Positions 62,922 through 64,000 of a DNA stretch of 64,000 nt are shown here, piece after piece. Source of the stretch: Flavobacterium odoriferum (GTDB lineage Bacteria; Bacteroidota; Bacteroidia; Flavobacteriales; Flavobacteriaceae); NCBI RefSeq assembly GCF_025499515.1, contig NZ_JAMKFA010000010.1:62001-126000 (forward strand), given 5' to 3'. The stretch's first letter is position 1, and each line of letters opens with the position of its first letter. Both the position numbers and the translations under genes were made by a program. A model generated the notes under the pieces. The model was not told the origin of the DNA and made no database searches. It worked only from the letters and a program-made list of their open reading frames with translations.

Positions 62922-64000
62922 TTAGTGTGCAGCTCCAGCTTCACCTGCTCCAGAAGGAATACGGATATTCTCTACAATATCTTGTACTTCTTGTGGTGGC
63001 GCTGGTGTAAACTTACTTACTACTAAAGCAACAATAAAGTTTGCAATCATAGCAACAGTTCCAAATCCCTCAGGAGAAATTCCAAACCACCATTCCGATT
63101 TGTCTGGCATTTCACCAATCCAGCCTAATTTGAATTTTGCCATGTAGTATAACATTAATGCCATACCAACAACCATACCAGCAACAGCTCCTTCTTTGTT
63201 CATTTTTTTGTGGAAAATACCCAAAATAATTGCTGGGAAGAATGATGCCGCCGCTAATCCAAATGCCAACGCTACAACAGCTGCAACGAATCCTGGAGGA
63301 TTAATTCCAAAATAACCAGCAATTACAACAGCAACAGCGGCAGAAATACGAGCAGTCCATAATTCACCTTTTTCAGAAATATTTGGGTTAACCATCTTCT
63401 TGATTAAATCGTGAGAAACGGCCGCAGAAATTACTAACAATAAACCAGCAGCAGTTGAAAGTGCAGCAGCTAAAGCTCCAGCAGCAACCAATGCAATAAC
63501 CCAGTTAGGTAATTTAGCAATTTCAGGATTAGCTAACACCATGATATCATTGTCAATATACAATTCGTTAGCACTTTCAGCATTTGGTTGGTCTTTTTGT
63601 GGTTTACCATCTTTCAATACAAAAGCATCTCCTTTTACATATTGAATTTTTCCATCTGCATTTTTGTCATTATAGATTAAAAGACCAGTTTTTTCCCAGT
63701 TTTTGAACCATTGAGGCATGTCTGCATAATTTTTATTACTAACTGTTTCGATTAAGTTAGTTCTTGCAAAAACAGATACTGCAGGTGCTGTTGTATATAA
63801 AATTACAATAAATACTAATGCTAATCCAGCAGATTTACGTGCATCTTTTACATTTTTAACCGTAAAGAAACGAACAATTACGTGAGGTAATCCAGCAGTT
63901 CCAACCATTAAAGCTAAAGTAATCGCCAAAACGTCAATCATTGATTTTGAACCATCTGTATATTCAGCAAATCCTAATTCTGTTGATAGACCGTTTAATT
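62922..64000 (-). CDS. Sodium:solute symporter, cation/acetate type, C-terminal part (cut by window edge)
   Basis: At least 358 residues are visible; the frame stays open to the window end, so the N terminus is missing. SSS features: TAGLPHVIVRFFTVKNVKDARKS, and after a long hydrophilic loop LPNWVIALVAAGALAAALSTAAGLLLVISAAVSHDLIKK, strongly like ActP. The periplasmic loop carries a KNADGKIQYVKGDAFV insert. ActP-type members import acetate with sodium or protons. Its place in front of the acetate regulators and ligases supports acetate uptake. Confidence 0.88.
   Translation of the reverse strand, partial: LNGLSTELGFAEYTDGSKSMIDVLAITLALMVGTAGLPHVIVRFFTVKNVKDARKSAGLALVFIVILYTTAPAVSVFARTNLIETVSNKNYADMPQWFKNWEKTGLLIYNDKNADGKIQYVKGDAFVLKDGKPQKDQPNAESANELYIDNDIMVLANPEIAKLPNWVIALVAAGALAAALSTAAGLLLVISAAVSHDLIKKMVNPNISEKGELWTARISAAVAVVIAGYFGINPPGFVAAVVALAFGLAAASFFPAIILGIFHKKMNKEGAVAGMVVGMALMLYYMAKFKLGWIGEMPDKSEWWFGISPEGFGTVAMIANFIVALVVSKFTPAPPQEVQDIVENIRIPSGAGEAGAAH

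Overview
The window reads as chromosome of a member of the Flavobacteriaceae (Bacteroidota), most like Flavobacterium. Several things point there: low GC content with AT-rich spacers; promoters of the Bacteroidota type (TAnnTTTG at -7, sometimes TTTG at -33); many signal peptides ending in FAQ; an LpxC-FabZ fusion; a CusA-TolC fusion; and a GldL-like membrane protein. I saw no rRNA, tRNA, CRISPR array, prophage or insertion sequence. No gene-free stretch exceeds 300 bases.

Layout. 0-8 kb: a GldL-like fragment, a retropepsin/RimK fusion, clpC, gyrA and a secreted TPR protein. 8-16 kb: an HD phosphohydrolase, then lipid A genes lpxD, lpxC/fabZ and lpxA, then efp, a second lpxD paralogue and sucD. 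16-23 kb: a secreted unknown, a di-heme peroxidase, fabG, a VWA-like membrane protein and an LtaS/sulfatase-type membrane enzyme. 23-29 kb: one tight unit of thioredoxin, ApbE, DUF4266, DUF3570, response regulator, cation diffusion facilitator and histidine kinase. 29-36.4 kb: a heavy-metal efflux operon. 36.4-44 kb: a complete hisGDCBHAFI operon preceded by a His-codon leader peptide and a terminator/antiterminator. 44-50.6 kb: small accessory and membrane genes, OmpA, and an MscS channel. 50.8-64 kb: an acetate and short-chain acyl-CoA locus.

How the genes work together. The last region carries DUF294 and exonuclease genes, acetyl-CoA synthetase, a propionyl-CoA-synthetase-like enzyme, a stand-alone receiver, a symporter-histidine kinase, a small membrane partner and a sodium:solute symporter. 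From memory this gene set resembles the acs-actP-crbS neighbourhood of Gammaproteobacteria. The two ligase genes share a 21-bp upstream sequence (20 of 21 positions identical). It lies exactly 30 bp from a matching -7 box in each case, which suggests one common activator. The his leader and this shared operator are the two most testable regulatory predictions in the window.

Repeats. Short dispersed repeats occupy several spacers, including a family built of degenerate 7-bp units (AGTGATT/AGTGAAT type). Every wide spacer in the his operon carries a different repeat.
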